Assembly: GCA_012845835.1 (NCBI GenBank)
Contig: JABAKD010000028.1
Span: 5,812,796 to 5,876,795 of the forward strand
Direction: 5' to 3'
Source of the DNA: Undaria pinnatifida
Lineage: Eukaryota > Sar > Phaeophyceae > Laminariales > Alariaceae
Length of the DNA: 64,000 bases
Shown: one piece after another, positions 19,950 through 31,350 of the stretch
How positions within the stretch are numbered: the first letter of the stretch is position 1
How the letters are laid out: the number at the start of each line of letters is the position of its first letter
Position numbers and translations under genes: made by a program
The notes under the pieces: generated by a model
Databases searched by the model: none
The model's input: only the letters and a program-made list of their open reading frames with translations
Told to the model about the DNA's origin: nothing

Positions 19950-21830
19950 CGTCCGTGGAAGCTTCCATCGCTTCCATGGAAGCTTCCACGACTTCCACGG
20001 AAGCTTCCATCGCATCCATGGAAGCTTTAATGGAAGCAATGGAAGCTGCCATGAAAGCGTGGAAGCTTCCATGGAAGCGATGGAAGTTTCCATGGAAGCA
20101 TATCAGCTTCCATGGAAGCGTCCACGCTTCCATGCCGTGGAAGCTTCCATGAAAGCTTTCACGGAAGCTTCCATGAAAGCTTCCACGAAAGCTTCCATGA
20201 AAGCTCCCACGGAAGCTTCCTCGGAAGCGACTTCCACGGAAGCTTCCATGAAAGCTTCGACGGAAGCTTTCACGCAAGCAACTTCCACGGAAGGTTCCAC
20301 GGAAGCAACTTCCACAGAAACGTCCGTTAAGGCCTCCATGGAATCTTCCGCAAAAGCTTCCGCGGAAGCAGCTTCCACGGAAGCTTCCATGAAACGCTTC
20401 CACGGAATCTTCCACGGAAGCTTCCATGAAAGCTTCGACGGAAAGCTTTCACGGAAGCAACTTCCACGGAAGGTTCCACGGAAGCAACTTCCACAGAAAC
20501 TTCCGTGAAGGCCTCCACGGAATCTTCCGCAAAAGCTTTCGCGGAAGCAGCTTCCACGGAAGCTTCCATGAAACGCTTCCACGGAAGCTTCCACGCAAGC
20601 TTCCATGAAAGCTTCCACGGAAGCAACTTCCACGGAAGCTTCCACGAAAGCTTCCGCGGAAGCAACTTCCACGGAAGCAACTTCCGCGGAAGCTGCCGCG
20701 GAAGCTTCAACGTAAGCAACTTCTACGGAAACAACTTCCATGGAAGCTTCCATGAAAGCTTTCACGGAAAGTTCCACGGAAGCAACCTAACCCTGACCCT
20801 AACCCTAACCCTAACCCTAACCCTAACCCTAACCCTATCCCTAACCTTCACTCTAACCCTAAGCTTCGATGGACGTAACTTCCACTTCCATGGAAACTTC
20901 CATTACTTCCACGAAAGCTTCCATTACTTCCATGGAAGCTTTAGTGGAAGCTTTCGTGGGAGCTCCCGTAGAATTTGCTTCCACGGAAGCTTTCATATCT
21001 TCCATATTTTCCACAGCAGCTTCCACGGAAGCTTACGGAAGCTCCCATGAAATCTTCGGTGGAAGTTACTTCCGTGGAAGCTTTCATATTTTCCATATCT
21101 TCCAAGGAAGCTTCCACGGAAGCTTCCATGAAGACTTCCGTGGAAGTTACTTCCATGCAAGCGTCCATAATTTCCGCGAAAGCTTCCATCACTTCCATGA
21201 ACGAATTCATGGAAGATATCGTAAACGCCACTTCCATGGAAGCTTTCGTGGAAGCTTTCGTGGAAGCTCCCGTGGAAGTTACTTCTGTGGAAGATTTCAT
21301 ATCTTCCATATCTTCCATGGAGGCTTCTGCGGAAGCTTCCATGAAGACTTCGGTGGAAGTTACATCCACGACATCTTCCATAACTTCCACGAAAGCTTCC
21401 ATCACTTCCATGAAAGCTTTCATGGAGGCTACCGTGGAAGTTACTTCCATGGAAGCTTTCGTGGAAGCTCCCGTGGAAGTTATGTCGGTGGAAGCTTACA
21501 TATCTTCCATATCTTCCATGGAAGCTTCCACGGATGCTTCCATGAAAGCTTTCGTGGAAGTCACTTCCATGAAAGCTTCCATTATTCCCATAAAAGCTTC
21601 CATGGAAGCTTTCGTGGAAGTTACTTCCGTGGAAGCTTTCATATCTTCCATATCGTCCATGAAAACTTCCACGGAAGCTTCCATGGAAGCTTTCACGGAA
21701 ACTCCCACCGTTTCAATTGCTTCCATGAAAGCTTCCATGGAAGCTTCCATAGCCTCCATGCCTTCCATGGAAGCCTCCATGAAAGCGGTGAAAGCCTCCA
21801 CGGAAGCGTTCATAAGTTTCCACGCAAAAT
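19950..21830. repeat. Foldback-like array of 12-bp GGAAGCTTCCAC units with telomere-like core
   Basis: About 1.9 kb is built from variants of a 12-bp unit whose first ten bases (GGAAGCTTCC) are a perfect palindrome. The left arm (19950-20785) mostly carries linkers of CACGG polarity and GAAAGCTTCC variants. The right arm (20863-21830) mostly carries CGTGG linkers and GGAAGCTTTC variants, the reverse complement, so the arms are inverted relative to each other. Between them is a CCCTAA-type run. Because 12 is a multiple of three, several frames on both strands stay open for up to 333 codons with four-residue periodicity (for example KASTEAS, HGSFHES); these are by-products. Confidence 0.85.
20786..20862. 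repeat. Interstitial telomere-like (CCCTAA)n core
   Basis: About 77 bp consists of CCCTAA repeats, perfect in the middle and degenerate at both ends (CCCTGA at the left, CCTTCA and CTCTAACC at the right). It lies at the junction where the flanking 12-bp array switches polarity, so it is the centre of the structure rather than a chromosome end. Confidence 0.9.
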
Positions 21831-23375
21831 TCAAGTAGTGCCGGAGACCGGTAGTCGAAACTCCAGCTGATAAAGCAGAAATTGGTTAGACCGGAAGTAC
21901 TGGACTGCAATATTTATGCCATGTAAATGATAAAGATATTTAAAAGGTCGAATTTGGAATGTGGCAAATCAAGCGTGCTATCTACTACTACTGTGAAAAA
22001 TCGACAAGTACCACTGCGTATTTACACAACTGAAGCGAACAACGTAACGCAAACTACAAAAAAACGATTGTTAAAATGCCGATCCGTGAGAAAATAATTC
22101 ATACCTGGTAGCAAGACTTCCGGGCTCTACTACCATACAGGAAACTTCGAAACATGGGGCTGAAAAGAAGTGCACCTTAAGGAAATCAATATTTCCCAGC
22201 TGATGATAACGCACTAACAACAGACTAAAAATGAATATAGACTGCACTGCTGAATACACGAGGTTTTACGGAACCGATCGTTGAATGGTCGGATTTCGAA
22301 TGTACCCAGGACAATGCTGGGCCATCAACATTCTGTCGGGCTGATCGACTAATCATTGACTGCAGAGCTCTGTACACACCGATACAACATCGTTGAGGTC
22401 GTCGACCATAGGATGGAAGGGCGAAATGTAAAATATGTATAATCGTGCAATTCACCGCGCGTGGGAGAAATGATCGTGTCAATGATACATGGCTAAAATG
22501 CTCATCACTATGTACACGACACGATCCAACTTAGTTTACCATAAACGCTAGAAACGCATAATTATACATATTTGACGGTAGAAACACACCATAATTGATA
22601 GGTCGTCAGCTCTGTGGCTAGGCCGGTGGAAGAATCGGTCACTGTGGGGCTCCGGCACCTATGGTATATGTGTGTTGTCTTCGCATTAAACCGTTCTTTC
22701 TACCCAACGATATCAGCACACGCAGAGTCCGTGCTGATCCATCATATTCATAGAGAGATACAAATTCCCGTGGTCACAGACGACCGTGAAACAGAGTAAA
22801 CCAAACAGTCGTAACTCATCAAGGTAAAGCAAGTTAAGAGCTAGCCTAGCGGGTACGAGAACACAACCAAGCCAAACCGTAAAAAAGGGGAGTAAAAGGA
22901 AAAAAGCAAAATACACGACAGGTGTTCTGAAGAATGGGATGCATGGAGATCGGCAAGGAAAAGCTGCAATTGCCAGCGGAACACCATACGCACTGAAGAG
23001 GAACAGATACCTGTTGCACAGGCAAAACAGCACGAAGATTATAACTGCTGTTGCACGGACAAAACAACACGAAAAAGAGGAAGAAGATACCGTCATAAGG
23101 TCGGCGGGGGGGGAAATCAAAGGAGCAAACAAAAAAAAAGAAAAAAAGAAACAAAAAAGGACGGCCGGCAAGTCATAACTGTCGCTGTCGCGCTCCCCTC
23201 ATTGAATTCAACGAAAACAAACGATCAAAACAGAACCTACCACTCGCTGAAAGGATTCAATGCTATAGCACACGCTCAATTTAACTATTCGAACTGGTAC
23301 CTTGCCACACGATCTGTCACTTCGTTTCTGTATTCTTTTACAGCTGTATTTGTACGATTGCTCCCCCCCCCGCCC
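21831..23375. other. Unassigned sequence
   Basis: No gene is recognised. A purine-rich stretch (23099-23165, many A runs) and a C-rich run near 23362-23379 are present. Open frames follow these composition biases. Confidence 0.4.
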
Positions 23376-23379
23376 CCCC

Positions 23380-25013
23380 AGTTTCCCTTGGTTGGTGCTC
23401 ATGGTGTCCTCTGCTGTGAGGCGTTGCCAGCTCTTCTTTGCCTCACCCCAACTTGACATTTCTTCATGAAGCGGCCCGCCGTGTCGACGATCCCCCGGTG
23501 CCCGTTCCCACTTTGCTTCGCCGCCCTCGGCCATAGCACAGATTCCATTGCGAACACTAAAGGGGAGCTGTCCGTGGACCCCTCAGTCGCTTCGAATGCC
23601 CTGATGTCGTCTACCAGACACTAGGCCGAATTATTTTCTGGTCAGCCTCGTCCCGGGTTCACCCCAACAGCCAACGTCCCGAACACCACACGATGAGTCA
23701 GTTGCTCATTGCTCGTCCGTTGTACGGCTCCCGCGAAGAGGAGGCGCCATATGCGGATAGTCGTCTCAACGCTCTCACATTGTGCCTTCTGGAGGGCCTT
23801 GGCGTACGACATGCGATGGTCGATGCGCTGTCGGCGGCGATGAAAGCCAATGATCCTTAGGAGGAGGTTATGGTGTGCCGTTCGGAGTTTAGCGAAGTGC
23901 TCCAGGCCGAGTGCCCAGGTCACACACCCGTACAAAAAGGTCTCCGTCGTCTCCATCATCTCGGTCTTTAGCAGGCGCAGCTTCAACATGAACGGGGGCA
24001 TCCTCCATATCGTACTGCTCGTGTTTAAAGCGGTCGTAGCATGCCCATGCGAGTCTGATCCGTCGTTTGATCTCTGGCATGATGTCGGCGTTTGCATCGA
24101 TAAGACCGCCCAGGTACAGAAACCATATCATCTGCATATACCTCTGGCCCGTTGCTTCGACGATGAGTGATGAGGTCGGGAGCACCTGGTTGAGTGTGCG
24201 CCGCAGCATTGTCTCCGTTTTTGTTTCAGACACGGTGAGTCCTGCTGCTTCTAAACCGGTCACAACAACGATCATCGTCTTCGCAAGGCCTTCCGCCGAC
24301 TTAGACACAAGGCCTGCATCGTCGGCGTACTGCATACCCCTGACTGACCTTCGCACATATGTTAGCGGTTCAACCTCCAGCCCGTCCTCCCCGAGGTCCT
24401 CCTCGAGGTGACTCAAGTCCCTCGAAATGTGTGGGTCCTCACTGAAGCGTACCAGGACGGCATGTATCGTAGCGGCGAAAACTACATTGAAAAGAAGGGG
24501 CAACAATCCACATCGTTGCCGCAGTCCTGGGTGGCGTCAAACCATTCAGATTTCTCACTGTCATCCGCGCGCACGAGAGCTTACAGGCCTTCGTGGAACT
24601 GGCGGATAATGGTAAGCATCTTCTCTGGTACGCCGAAGCGTGCGAGCACCACCGAGCACCACCCACAGCAGAGTCATATGCTTTCTGGAAATCGATGAAG
24701 CACATGTACAGAGGGATTCTCTAGCTTGTCCGAGGTCTTGCAGTTGGCGCACGACGGGCAGCATGTCCACTGTTGATCGGGCGGGGCAAAATCCGCACTG
24801 CTCTTCGGGGAGTATCCCTTCGGTCTCACAGCAGTTGCTGAGGCGGGGCACGACCATTTTTTGCAGTACTTTGCCTGAATGGGCAACGAGCGAAATCCCT
24901 CGGTAGTTGTTGCAATCACATCGATCCGTATTTTTGTGAAGGACTTTCATTGTTGCATATTTCCACTGCTGGGAGACGTCTCCCGTTCTCCACACAGGAG
25001 GTTGTGGAAGTAG
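23380..25013 (-). pseudogene. Non-LTR retrotransposon (LINE) reverse transcriptase, frameshifted
   Basis: Successive minus-strand frames give, in order: [19 protein letters not shown] and [16 protein letters not shown] (24995 down to about 24720; LINE RT motifs 1 and 2); [13 protein letters not shown] (24705; motif A with the catalytic Asp); LPLLFNVVFAATI (24504); GMQYADDAGLVSKSAEGL (about 24340; the YADD catalytic box, motif C); then TFLYGCVTWALGLEHFAKLRTAHHNLLLRIIG and RRLLFAG-type sequence (24000 down to 23650), typical of LINE C-terminal domains. The expected GLRQG motif B is replaced by DCGNDVD-like sequence at a frameshift. At least three frame changes make it inactive. The endonuclease domain is missing: the 5' side stops at about 25013, close to a copy of the dispersed repeat tail at 25060. 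It is probably a 5'-truncated insertion. Confidence 0.85.
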
Positions 25014-25059
25014 CGGATGAATTCGGGGTGGTCAATTTTCAGCGTAAATTTAATTACAA

Positions 25060-25165
25060 ATTGAAAATACATTCCAGCTGTGAGATCGAAGATTTTGTCG
25101 AAACTCGTCTTTGCAAGCTGTGTGTGATACTCCGATCGCGCGTATTACGGGTTGTGTGTCCTCTT
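25060..25165 (-). repeat. Dispersed repeat tail, partial minus copy
   Basis: Contains CATTCCAGCTGTGAGATCGAAG, TCGAAACTC and GTGTGATACTCCGATCGCGC, the reverse complement of the tail of the poly-C-rich family. It sits next to the truncated 5' side of the LINE. Confidence 0.8.
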
Positions 25166-25312
25166 TAGGGATATTATGTATCAGGTATTATTATTGTACT
25201 ACTGCTCTGAGCGGCGTCGAACTATTCACTGTGAGGCTCCGGCACCCGTCGCATCGTTCGAATGACGACAGACAAATGAAAGATATAGGGTAACACATGT
25301 GAATACAATATA

Positions 25313-25372
25313 AAAATGAAAAAACACTCCAGCTGTGAGATCGAAGATTTCGTGGAAACTCATCTTTGCATA
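25313..25372 (-). repeat. Dispersed repeat tail, partial minus copy
   Basis: Contains ACACTCCAGCTGTGAGATCG, AAGATTTCGTGGAAACTC and ATCTTTGCA; the match then stops. It is a second fragment of the same tail 250 bp from the previous one, in the same orientation. Confidence 0.8.
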
Positions 25373-26174
25373 CACATGCCGGTATAAAACACCAGTAAGT
25401 GATAACGTCGGGCTAGGGATTTTGCCCAGACGTAAAGCAAAATGATATGGGAGCGATGCTTCAGGGATCGGCTCTTCTCCGCTCGTCAAATTAACACCAC
25501 TTTCGTGGGTGGAACAACAAAGAGAATACGTGCATTTGTAATTCGCGAATCGTAATTTGTGTTTGGCTGCTCTCTCGCCGTCTGTTCGATTGGTTTTGCA
25601 TGCATCTGTTGAGAGTCGCAATGTTGGTTCACTCTGTTTCCCTTTTCACACGCTCGAGGTTATGGTTGTCTCGCTTCCAGATTGTAATGACTTTTGACGG
25701 TCGCGACTGAAAACCTTCTTTTCGAGGTGGTTTCAACGGCTTCCCTCGGAAACGGCTTGCACCGTGTCGCAGGCCAACACATTTATTCCTCTTGTCTTGC
25801 ACCGTGTGTAAAACGAGGCTCACATAACCTGTTGGGATTTATCTGAGTGTGCAGTACCTGGACGGCAGTCGATAATTTTCCCCCTTGACGCACGGGTGTC
25901 GAGCTTGTGTCGGTGTGCTTCGCTTGGCACGGTGGGTGCTCTCGACAGTAGAATATCGCTGACGAATGGAAATACCGAGATAAGCAGGGCAACTACTTGT
26001 TGGGCAGTCTTATGAACAACGCAAAGGGGCCGCAGGCGAGTGCAACGGCGGTACAAATCACAGGGAAAACTGTTGATCTAGCTAGTGGAAGCGAATTAGC
26101 GGCCATGATAAAAGTATGCCACACAAGTGGAAATGGGATACAGGCTGGACCGGCCAGGACGCCGTGACTTAACG
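25373..26174. other. Unassigned sequence
   Basis: No gene or repeat recognised. The frames visible are under 80 codons. Confidence 0.4.
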
Positions 26175-26464
26175 AATATCGCTGTACCCCGCGAAGTATT
26201 TTGAGTTCGAACCTGAAATTTCGACACGTGATTTAGAGCACGCGCATCAAAACACTGCTTGGAAATCGCACAAAAAACAAAAATAATTTGGTTGACTTTT
26301 TGTCCGTCTCATGATCATGGATTTCGTTTGGCCGCCCGTATGTCGGCAAGATTATTATTGTTTTTTTTGCGATATCCAAGAAGTATTTGTTTAAGCTTGC
26401 TCTAAACCACGTGTCAAAATTTCAGGTCCGAACTCCAAAAATTGAGCGGGGCCACAGCGATATT
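26175..26464. repeat. 290-bp imperfect hairpin (foldback/MITE-like)
   Basis: Left arm 26175-26290 and right arm 26345-26464 are reverse complements over about 115 bp, at roughly 75-80 percent identity by eye. Examples are AATATCGCTGT...CCCCGC at the left against GCGGGGCCACAGCGATATT at the right, GACACGTGATTTAGAGC against GCTCTAAACCACGTGTC, and CTTGGAAATCGCACAAAA against TTTTTTGCGATATCCAAG. The loop is about 54 bp and is itself centred near CATGATCATG. It has no open frame. It could be a decayed MITE or the source of a hairpin RNA. Confidence 0.8.
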
Positions 26465-27244
26465 TTCCATTTTCTCCATTTTTGTCGATAACACTTGACT
26501 TATATGTGGAACCAAGTTTTGGTCATATTTCTTGATGGGTGGCAAGATGGGCAATGAAACTTATATCGATAGTCTTCAGCATAGTGTCCACCAAATCTCA
26601 CCTTGATCGGAGATTTTTATTTATATATTGTACGGATTATTTTTTTCTTTCAAGGTAGGAAAAGTTTATGCTTTGGCGTTTTCGCGGATATCTCGGCGAG
26701 ACCGAGTCGGAAAACAATTCCTTAGGATTTCCCTTTTTTTACTGCATGTGCACTGTGGTGTCAGGGGTAGCGGTTCCAATTTTCAAGTCCTAATTCGTAA
26801 AAGCGGTAGCGGCAGGGCTTTCTGAAACATTGTCGGTTTTTTTGCCGGCCAAGCCTGTGGTGGCGGCGGCTTGTTGAAGGATAGTAGGGTTGCGAAGAAA
26901 AGCAAGACAATATCTTCCGGAAGTATAGTATTGCTGGTCTGGCGACACTGATTGTTATAAAATGGCAAACAGTGCATGACCACATCACCTCGCCTGTTGT
27001 ATTTGACGATACGTATCTCTTTCTTATAATTAGCGATGTCAGAAAATAATGGTAACTACAAATATTCTAAAAAATATTATAGCTTTCGACACATGTATCA
27101 TACTCGTACAACAACAAATTATGAAGATTTAACACGTTATTTACTACACTTAAACACTGGGCTGCATGCTGCATCTAACATCAAACCTTCTAGAATAGTA
27201 AACATTACAAGGCAGATGATATAAAGGGATATCGTATTGCTTCA
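26465..27244. other. Unassigned AT-rich sequence
   Basis: No gene recognised. The part around 27000-27230 is noticeably AT-rich compared with its neighbours. Confidence 0.4.
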
Positions 27245-28745
27245 ATCGTCAGGTTTGTCCCCTTTGAGGATTTGTAGTTTCCGCGCACATATTGAAATGT
27301 CCCGCCCCCCGCCCCCCCCCCCTCCCATCCCCCTCCCCTGACCCCTCTTGTTCATAAAAAAACCCAACCCTCCCTCCCCCCCCCCCCCCCGTCCCCCGAT
27401 CCCCCCCCCTTCCGCCTAGTTTGTCCAAACGCCCCACTCACAATCGAAATAGGCCAGAGTAATAAACACCTATACGCAGTTGATATCACGTCATTATCTT
27501 TCTGACCATCCATGACGTAGTTTTCAATTATTTTCCCCCCCCAAAAAAAAACTCCAACGCCCCCTCTTTTCCAATTACCCGCACGATCGCCTAGACCTAG
27601 CACCACGCGTATAACAAGCCCCTACATATCTTTGATCTCACAGCCGAATTGTATTTGAATATTATTTGTGACCTAAACCTCCTAAAAAATCCCCCCCCCC
27701 CCCCCGCCCCTCTCGCTCTCCCTTGCTCAAACGCCCCACCTAATATCGAAATCCGCCAGATTAATAAACACTTCACGCACAGGATATCACCTCATCATCT
27801 TTCGAGAGCCATCCATGCCGCTGCTTCCCCCTCCCCCCCACCCCGAACGCCCCCTTCTTCCCCATCACCCGCACCATCGCCAAGACCTAGCACCACACGT
27901 ATAACAAACCCCTCACCTAAAACCCTTCCTCCCCCCCCCCCCCCCCCCCCCCCGCCCCCCCCGCCCCCTCGCCCCCCCGCCCCCCCCCTCCACCTCCCCC
28001 CCCCCCCCAACCCATCCCAACCCCACCCCCTCGAACACTCCACCCTCTTTCTACTCACTGATTGTACGACTTACCCCAGGATATACATGATAAACTGATG
28101 CATTATTTCCAAAACCGTCACATTTATCCCCTCAAAATAATGTTTAGTTTCCACGCACATATTGAGCTGCCCCCCCCGCCCCACCCCCGCCCCGACCCCC
28201 CCCCCGTAATAAACTGGTGCATTTTTTTTTTTTTCCCCAAAACCGTCAGATTTATCCCCTTGAAAGGATTTATAGCTTACATGCACAAATTACCCGTCCG
28301 TCCCCCCCCCCCCCCCATCCCCCCCCCCCCCCCCCCCCCTTCCAACCCCGCTCGCTTTTTGATCAAAACCAGGCCCCCACGTCCTTCAAAACTTCGCCCC
28401 CCCCCCTCACCGGTTATTCGACTTACAGGATTCACTTGATAAAGTGATGCATTTCCTTCCACAGCTGTCAGATTTTGTCCCCCTCAGCAACAGGTTTTAT
28501 AGTTCCCGCGCACAGACTGACTGAAATCACCCTGTTGATCCTGATAGCTACACTGTAGTTGTAAGGGGAGTCGCCGACCTATATCCTTAATGAGGACACA
28601 CAACTCGTAATACGCGCGATCGGAGTATCACACACAGCTTGCAAAGGTGAGTTTCGACGAAATCTTCGATCTCACAGCTGGAGTGTATTTTCATTTTTTA
28701 TTGGACGAAATCTTCGATCTCACAGCTGGAGTGTATTTTTATTTT
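27245..28745 (+). repeat. Poly-C-rich dispersed repeat, copy 2 (compound)
   Basis: This copy carries the AGAGTAATAAACACC block near 27453 and again, as AGATTAATAAACACT, near 27755. The GATAAACTGATGCATT block occurs near 28089 and a related one near 28209. A standard 3' part (GGTTTTATAGTTCCCGCGCA, GGGGAGTCGCCGACC, GATCTCACAGCTGGAGTGTA) ends at about 28745, with the last 35 bp duplicated. Very long C runs (over 20 bp near 27930-27953) alternate with short non-C words. The internal duplication of head blocks suggests a compound or self-inserted copy. Pro/Gly-rich frames (27649-28098, 27795-28058) are composition artefacts. Confidence 0.8.
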
Positions 28746-28860
28746 TAATTATTACACTCAAATAATTGCAAATGAAAATACACTCCAGCTGTGAGATCGG
28801 AGATTTCGTCGAAACTCATCTTCGCAATGTGTGTGATACTCCGATCGCATTGACGGGAGC
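28640..28860. repeat. Inverted pair of dispersed repeat tails
   Basis: The plus-strand tail ending near 28745 is followed after about 25 bp of AT-rich sequence by a minus-strand tail (28770-28860: AATACACTCCAGCTGTGAGA, TTTCGTCGAAACTCATCTT, GTGATACTCCGATCGC). The two form a large inverted repeat with their tail ends facing each other. Confidence 0.8.
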
Positions 28861-28870
28861 ATTTACGGGG

Positions 28871-29600
28871 TAGTCCTTCGCGGAGCTCCATATAAAGCAA
28901 GGCTAGAGGTACTAATGGAACCTTGGTTCAACTTGTACAAACAAGTCTTCCAGCATCGATCGACATGTTGCGACATGTACGTATTACATCATCAACTGGT
29001 TCTTGCCACATACATAAGCACGTAGTACGTATTACTCTAACTGGTCTGTACCACAGGTTTAGAAAATACCTGGTACATGCTACTCCAGCTGATTTGTGCT
29101 ATGATACGTATGTCTGTACGTACCCAAACCTAGGTTCTTCGCGTGGCTATTAATAGTTGATAAATATGTCAAATTGTTATGCGTTATGTGCATACATACG
29201 TCCACTTTCGAGCTACAACAGAGTCACTTTCGAGAAGTGGAGGATTTGTACGGACATTCATTGTTGTTGTTGCTGTTCTCACATTAACTCGCATAATCAA
29301 GTCCGTGGTCACAGGACAGGCTCCAGTCACTCCGGAGTGGAAGAATACCCAAGGGAAAAACACAAACAACTCAAGGTGGTACACGCATATATCACAACTG
29401 ACGCAATTCATGCCTCCACCAGAAACATATAAAAGTGATATCGGGAGTCAGTGTACGATGTGCCAGGTCTATACCTGGTGCATACGTCTCATTACTCGCG
29501 CCTGGAAAAACTGACTATACCGCTTGCCACCCAAGAAAGTCTACCATGTATACAGTACACATAGTATCTATCACTACGCATACGCACGACAGACGCAAGT
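28871..29600. other. Unassigned sequence
   Basis: No gene or repeat recognised; the frames are short. Confidence 0.4.
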
Positions 29601-29606
29601 CAATTG

Positions 29607-29780
29607 AAGAGAAGGAACAAAGAACAAATAAGAAGAGAAAGGAAAAGAAAGAAAAGATAAGAAAGCGAAAAAAGAAAACGAAGAAGGAAAAGAAAGAAAA
29701 GAAAAGACAAAAAAGCAAGAAAAGCAAGAAAAGGCAAGACAAGAAGAGGAAGCAAGGAAAAGAATAGAGAAAAAAATGTC
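29607..29780 (+). repeat. Polypurine tract of about 170 bp
   Basis: The plus strand is almost purely A and G with isolated C and T residues, built from AAGAAAAGAAAG-like words. It opens a Lys/Glu/Arg-rich frame (29435-29767) that I regard as a composition artefact. Such tracts can form triplex structures. Confidence 0.85.
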
Positions 29781-29987
29781 ATACTAGCAGACCCTGGGAA
29801 CTGACTCAAGACGGCATTGGGCTCATAGAGGGTATCAAGTGCATCATCAAATGGCACTGGGGAGAGAACGCAACATGGCAAAGAAGTTAGGGCAGCCTTA
29901 CGCTATATTGTCACGGCCATTGGAAGGCCCACAACTTTCGAGATGATGATGGCCAAACCCAGACTTCAGTCTCTTGCGCATGACGTC

Positions 29988-30080
29988 CCCCCTTCCCCCT
30001 CCCACCCTTCCCCCCGCCCCCCCCGCCCCCCCCATCCCCCTCCCCTCCCCCCCCCCTCACTTCCCCCTCCCTCCCGGTTG
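29988..30080 (+). repeat. Poly-C-rich low-complexity tract
   Basis: A run of C with scattered T and G (CCCCCC blocks interrupted by single bases). It does not carry the flanking words of the dispersed poly-C family. Confidence 0.8.
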
Positions 30081-30211
30081 CTTAGAGATGCCGACGGTGG
30101 ATGGCGCTGCCGCAGACTTTGCGCGTCGCTTTGCGGCTTTGCTTCTCTCCGTTTCATGCCAATTCCGCATGAACAACTCGGCTCCCTCCTCTAGTCGTCG
30201 AAACCATCATA

Positions 30212-30935
30212 CAAGCGCTCCGCACCGCGGGCGGATGACGCCGCCCGCTACGCTCGCGTAAGACAGATTTCAACTAAATGTGAAGGAGGCAGAGCGAAGA
30301 GGCCCATGATTTAGTGTGACTATCGATTTGATAATGCCAAGAGCTGCTTGTGCGGAGCTGATTGCCCTGTCTGTACTGTGCTGTCTGTTGGCGATGTCAC
30401 GTTCTTGCCGGCAGAAGTACGGGTGTAATTTGCGAAGAAAAACTTGCTAAGAGAACCGAGATGGAGAACAAAATCAACGACGAAAGCGAAAAGACGAGTA
30501 CACACGCACGTACTACCGGTACCTGGTACCTGGTACTTCGCTTAATACCTGCTGCCTGGTGGTACTCTGTGTGGTTCTTAAAAAAAAACAGGACTCCGCT
30601 CCGCGGGCGGCTGACGCCGCCTGCTACGCTCGCGCACGGAAGAATGCAACTGAAACATATGTAAAGGGGGCAGGAAGAAGAAGAGTCCCGGGATAATTTG
30701 GTGCGAATATCGAATTGATAATAATGCCAAGAGGTGCTTGTTCAGAGCTAATTGCCCTGCGCTGTACTGTGTGCTTGTTGATGTCACGTTCTGAAGGGCA
30801 GTACGTATGCTGTTTGCGCGGGAGGGGGGGGGGGGGCTGGGGACCGAGAGAGGACAATCAACTGATGAAAGCAAAAAGACAAGTACGCAACGCGTACATA
30901 AACCTGGTACCTGTATCATACCTGGTACTGCTACT
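30212..30935 (+). repeat. Two diverged tandem units of about 375 bp
   Basis: Unit 1 (30212-30560) and unit 2 (30590-30935) share, in order, GCTCCGC-CCGCGGGCGG, TGACGCCGCC-GCTACGCTCGCG, GATAATGCCAAGAG-TGCTTGT, GAGCT-ATTGCCCTG, GATGTCACGTTCT, an AAAAGACAAGTAC-like block and CCTGGTACCTG. Unit 2 contains a 13-bp G run near 30825-30837 absent from unit 1. The units end with clusters of TACCTGGTAC-type words. Confidence 0.75.
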
Positions 30936-30947
30936 GCTATATGGTCA

Positions 30948-31350
30948 AAACGCACAGCGCCGCACAACACAGCACCGCAAAACGAAAGGCAGGGCACGGC
31001 ACCGCACTGGGCTGCGCTGTGCTGCTGAGCTATAGATAGCCGGGCTGACCTGAGCTGGGGGTGCAATGTTCAAGATCCAACAACGTAATGTGTACAAACA
31101 AACCTGGTGTATGTAGCATTAATAGTACCGGTACGTGGTATGATACTTCGAATGTTACTGGCATGTATGTACGAACTAGTAAAAGTACAACAAAGCACGC
31201 AGCATGGCGAAGCATGGCAAGCACGGCAAAGCACACGGCGCTGCGCTCTGCTGAGCTAGCGCTTGCGGTGCGCTACAGAGCTGAGTTGCAGGGCACGGCA
31301 GGCATGGCACTGCCCGGCGCTGCGCTGCTGAGCTGTAGCGCTGCGGTGGG
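30948..31350 (+). repeat. Paired GC-rich blocks (GCACGGCA-type words)
   Basis: Two stretches (30948-31035 and 31200-31345) are built from GCAGGGCACGGCA, GCTGCGCTGTGCTGCTGAGCT and related words, separated by a segment with CCTGGT and GGTACGTGGTATGATAC words. They continue the local duplication series to the left. Confidence 0.6.

Noticed and set aside
20786-20862. True chromosome end
   Set aside because: The CCCTAA run is short, degenerate at both ends and followed by 43 kb of further sequence.
19868-21870. Long open frames (up to 333 codons, both strands) with four-residue periodicity in the GGAAGCTTCC array
   Set aside because: A 12-bp unit keeps several frames open on both strands; the frames overlap each other and have no start context or non-repeat sequence.
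27649-28098. Proline-rich 149-codon ORF and its glycine-rich antisense partner
   Set aside because: Produced by C homopolymers in the dispersed repeat; no conservation between repeat copies.
29435-29767. Lysine-rich 110-codon ORF
   Set aside because: Its C-terminal half is a polypurine tract; the upstream part has no recognisable features.
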